A stretch of 64,000 nucleotides of DNA. It comes from Strigops habroptila (lineage: Eukaryota; Chordata; Aves; Psittaciformes; Psittacidae). Below the pieces are notes generated by a model, which saw only the letters and a program-made list of their open reading frames with translations, searched no databases and had not been told where the DNA came from. Where the stretch lies: contig NC_044289.2 in NCBI RefSeq assembly GCF_004027225.2, positions 1,798,001-1,862,000 of the forward strand, in the 5' to 3' direction. This document shows, piece after piece, positions 60,301-64,000 of the stretch. Positions within the stretch are counted from its first letter, which is position 1, and every line of letters starts with the position of its first letter. The position numbers were made by a program, and so were the translations under genes.

Positions 60301-63300
60301 GAAGCTGCTGAGGCTGCTGCCAGATGCTGTGAAAGCTCCGTGCATTGCACAGCTTTTAACCCCAGCAATCTGATGGGCACTGAGTTTCCTTCTCATCTTC
60401 CAGAAAACTGACCTCCTGGAGGTCTCAGCAGGGGTTAACTCTGCACAAAGTAGTCACGCAATGGGGAGGGCTTGTTCCAAGCACCAAATAACTTGCAGAA
60501 GTAATGCATTTGTTCCTAATTAGGCTAATTGCCCCATCACTTTTCTCTGTGGCATTGGCCAACCTAACTCACAAATGTCTGAAAACACCAGCTAAAGTAT
60601 GACCAAATTTAGGAGCTGAGTCGCGTAATATATCGCCTTGATTTGTCCTAAAACATGAATTGGCTGGGACTCCTCCTGCATATTGCATTTCCAGGGAACA
60701 TAAGGAACCCATTGTGTAATTAGTGGTAGTATTTTCAACACGCTGCAGCGCGCTGCCTTCGCGGTGCTCTGCCCTCCTCTCCTGGGCTACTGCACCTCCG
60801 GGGACCCCAGCTCATGGACATGAGTAGTTGGGGCTTATAGAATGTGTCACTGAAGTGTTGAGCATGGTTATGGCAAAGCAGGAGATAAGGGCTTGCCCGA
60901 TCCATCACCCCTCCAGCCCCCTGTTCGGAGGTGGCTGGGAGGAGATCTGGGGACAGGATGAGGTCCTGTGTTGGAGGATCCAGCTCACAACCATCGCTGC
61001 CCACCTGCAGTTGTCAGCAGCCCCATGCCCTCCTGCCTGCCCATACCCTGTTCCCTGCCCTCACCAAGGCTGGCTGGAAGGGCTCCTGTGGTCTCTGGTG
61101 GGAAATTTGATGGATCCATTCAGAACTGGACAAGAGCTGGGCTTTGCCACCCTCCCCACTGTGCCTGCAGGATGCGATGCTGAGACCTCGCCGGGGATCC
61201 TGCCTGCACCGGGCGCCCCTTGTTTTGGGTTTCTGCTCTCCCATCACATGGATGTCTCCTTCTCTCTTCCCAAGCCACTTTGAGCAACTCAGGCCATATG
61301 CACTGGTGACCCCACATGAGTTGGCTCTTGGATGAGATGGGTGCTCAGCGTGACCCAGAACATCCTCAGCACTCCAGCGTTCCCCACCTTGGTCTAAGCC
61401 CATGTTTGACAACCCTCGCTTCTCTTTCCCTTGTATGTCACCTTTTTAGCATGCAAGGGACCATGTCTGAAGGCCATACCTGAGGCTGAGTCTGTCAAAG
61501 GCAAAGCCCTGGAGGGTGGCATCCTCTCCCTGCCACGCACCAGTGTGCCCTGCACAGGCAGCTTGTAGAGGTCACCTCCTGTATCTCTTTCATGCTCATC
61601 TTTCCACATTTGCTCACTCCCTCCGAATGCCACATGAGGCTCCTTTCCCCAGGGGTGCTGACATTTAAAGGTATTGGGAGAAATCCATTTGCACTGTAAA
61701 AATGACTAATGGTTAAGCCTGGAAGTTAATTCTGTCTCCTCCGTGTCTCATCCCTGCCAGTCCAGGAGCTGGCCAGAACACAGGCGAGAGCGCTTCCCTC
61801 CTCCCCTTGGCTGTTTGTTGTCAGCCCCATCTGTTTACCTCTCACATCTCATCCCGGAATGTTTTCCCCCCTTGTGACTTTGGGAAGCGTTTGGAGGGAT
61901 CGGGTGTTGCTGCCCTGGTTAAGCAGGGTGGGGATGGTCTCTCTCCCACCCGCTGTCCTCCCTCAGAGGGTTAACAGCAGAAACACTGCCCCGAGCAGGA
62001 AAAGGAACCAAGAGAGGACTTTCTGTGTGCCAGGACACCAATTCAAAACAGCTAGCTGGCCTGTCTGGAGCCCCGCTCTGCTAAAGGCATACACTTTCCC
62101 TCTATATGGATTTTCCACCTAATCTCCACATTTTACATGGACGTGCTGGGGGGGAGGGCCCAGGCTGAAGTGTTCATTCATTTCCCCAGCCCAGCTTTGC
62201 TTCTACACGTTCCACCGGCTGTCTGCTAGGCTGGGTACATCTCTGCATCCCCTCTCCCCTTCCCTCCCCTCTCCCCGCTCCATCCCATGGCAGTGTGGGA
62301 ATGCACCTCTGATAAACACCACATTTCTGGCACACGTCTGTGTGCACGTATGGCTTCATCACAGAAAGAGAGGGGAAAAAAGAAACGCGTCCCTTTCCTT
62401 CACAAAGCCATGGAAACGTCCTCGGCGGTGTGTGAGCAGATGGCTTTGCGATTGACTCCGTGGCCTGGGCAGGCTGCATGTGCACAGCAGAGCTGCACTG
62501 AGGCCAGAGAAAAACCCAAATGCTGAGACGAGCACGTGGCTGCAGTGCAGAGCGAAACCAGCTCCACAAAGGTCTCCTTGCAGATAAAATCAAGCACAAG
62601 ATGGGATGTGGACCTGCGATCCCAGAGCAGCTCTTTTCCCCCTGGGACTTCCCAGGCTCCAGCTGAGCAGTGGTTTTGTCCCATCGTCTTTGTTTATTGT
62701 TTGACACTTGGGGAGGTTTAAACCGAGACGCAGCAATCCCAAAGGAAGCCTGAGCTGCTGCAGGAATCTCAGCTGGGGAAGTCAGTGATGGGGGTGCAGC
62801 ACCTGATCTCGTGGGATGAGCTCCCCCTCCATGGGGTGCAGATCTGTCACCGCTCCTCTAACCGCTCCTTTTTGGAGCTGTGGCTCAGCTCATGTCCCAT
62901 GGGGCATTATAGGGTCAGTATTGCCTCTCCAGCTCTTTCCTTCTGCCATCAGGTAGCAGCTTCTAGGGAGAGCCGGCCCCCAGCCGTTTCTGTGCTCTCC
63001 GGAAAGCACCTAAGCCTCTTGCTTTCAGTCCAAGAGCATCCCCCTTAAACCTCCCTCCTGATTCTGAGCACTTAGTAAGTCTTAGCATTTTATTAGGAGA
63101 TGCTAATAGCAATGGCACAGAGCCACATACTTTGAATTCAAATCCTCCTTGGCTTAGCATGCACCACTCATCTCCCTGTTCACCTAGCAGCGAGGATCCA
63201 GACGTCTCCTGCGTCTTGACTTGGAGCAATTCCCGCTAAAGGGGTGAGCAGCCAATGTTTCCAGCTAGTTGCAGTGCTGGAGAAGGGGGATGCTCAACCC

Positions 63301-64000
63301 GTAGCACCCAGACCTGCGCGGAGGGAAGGAGAAACCACCATGCCCAAAATGCCTTCAAAAACTTTCTCTCCAGCCTCCAGCAGGGAAGTGGATCTCTACC
63401 AGGTGAGACGAACCAAGGCAGCAGCCCAGCTGGTAAACATCAATGGCAGTGTAGAAACTGATCCAGAAGGATGTGTAGGCTGCTCCCTCTTGTGTTTACC
63501 AAACTGATACCACAGGCCCAGTGGGAAGGTGGCTGCCTCTTTCCTCAGATGCCCCCATTTTACCTCTCCACCTCCAGGTCCAAAATGTTTCTGCCTGAAG
63601 AAACCCTTGTCTGGTTCCTTCTTTCCAGCACCCGTCCTGCCTGAGACTTTCTCACAGGCAGGAAAGCACAAAATGGGCCCTGGGGAACCAAGTCCCTTCA
63701 TTCCCTTTAGCTCCCAGTCTTCAAACCATGGTTATAGGGAATCCCCAAACAAGTAATACTTCTCGTCTATGTGATGGTGGCCTACAGACAGTCTCAAAGA
63801 GTGCCATGGGAGACCAGGAACTGTTCCTTATGAGCCCCCTTCTTTCTCACACAGAGCTGAGCAAACCAGTGCTCAGGACCATTCCCGCTGACCTCCTCCC
63901 AGCTGAGATGTGGAAGCTGAGGTGACTGCCTGGGGTGCCCAAGGCTGCGCTGGGGAGAAGGACATGGAAAAGCATCACTCAGGAAGCACACAGGAGCCAG
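57301..64000. other. Intergenic DNA to the window end
   Basis: No CHD6 coding exon was found, although CHD6 is the expected next gene. AT-balanced blocks at 58560-58920 and 60470-60720 are candidate conserved elements. A CA-rich stretch (59269-59292) and an A/G-rich tract (59367-59423) are present. Confidence 0.5.

Noticed and set aside
57301-64000. 3' end of CHD6
   Set aside because: Expected by synteny but no chromodomain-helicase coding sequence or matching exon was found; it probably lies beyond the window.

Overview
This 64 kb window is vertebrate nuclear DNA, almost certainly from a bird. It holds many truncated CR1 LINE 3' ends, most with the bird-type ATTCTATG-like tail, and one solo endogenous-retrovirus LTR with a perfect 5 bp target-site duplication. 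Its genes lie in the conserved avian and mammalian order (ZHX3)-LPIN3-EMILIN3-(CHD6). A neoavian or passerine is likely from the LTR family, but that is only an impression from sequence memory.

Layout. At 1-6050 there is non-coding DNA that ends in a strong CpG island (about 6050-7230). The island carries a perfect CRE and a good minus-strand splice donor, and I read it as the promoter and first non-coding exon of ZHX3, transcribed leftwards out of the window. At 7232-7411 a CR1 abuts the island. A second CpG-rich block (about 10520-10860), preceded by a G-quadruplex-prone run, is the likely LPIN3 promoter. LPIN3 itself (12962-21880, + strand) can be rebuilt as 18 coding exons whose splice phases agree throughout. 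The sum is 2,553 bp, or 850 amino acids plus stop. EMILIN3 (25497-33638, - strand) rebuilds as 4 coding exons, 2,442 bp or 813 amino acids, with its own CpG-island promoter around 33080-34030. The two genes converge tail to tail, and their 3' ends share roughly 22-23 kb.

From about 34 kb to 64 kb I see no protein-coding gene. This is probably the intergenic space before CHD6. It contains a decayed C2H2 zinc-finger relic (35768-35920), an orphan CpG-rich block (about 46970-47360), a 13 bp CCAAT-containing minisatellite with an inverted copy (51561-51632), a few CR1 scraps and several AT-balanced blocks that look like candidate conserved regulatory elements.

Function. LPIN3 encodes a lipin phosphatidate phosphatase that makes diacylglycerol for triglyceride and phospholipid synthesis. 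EMILIN3 encodes a secreted EMI-domain extracellular-matrix glycoprotein. Nothing suggests a shared pathway; their adjacency is old vertebrate synteny. No prokaryotic, CRISPR, mobile-island or otherwise clearly new system is visible. The most unusual items are the apparent absence of one conserved lipin exon in the intron that received the LTR, an intragenic CpG island in LPIN3 intron 14, the zinc-finger relic and the CCAAT minisatellite.
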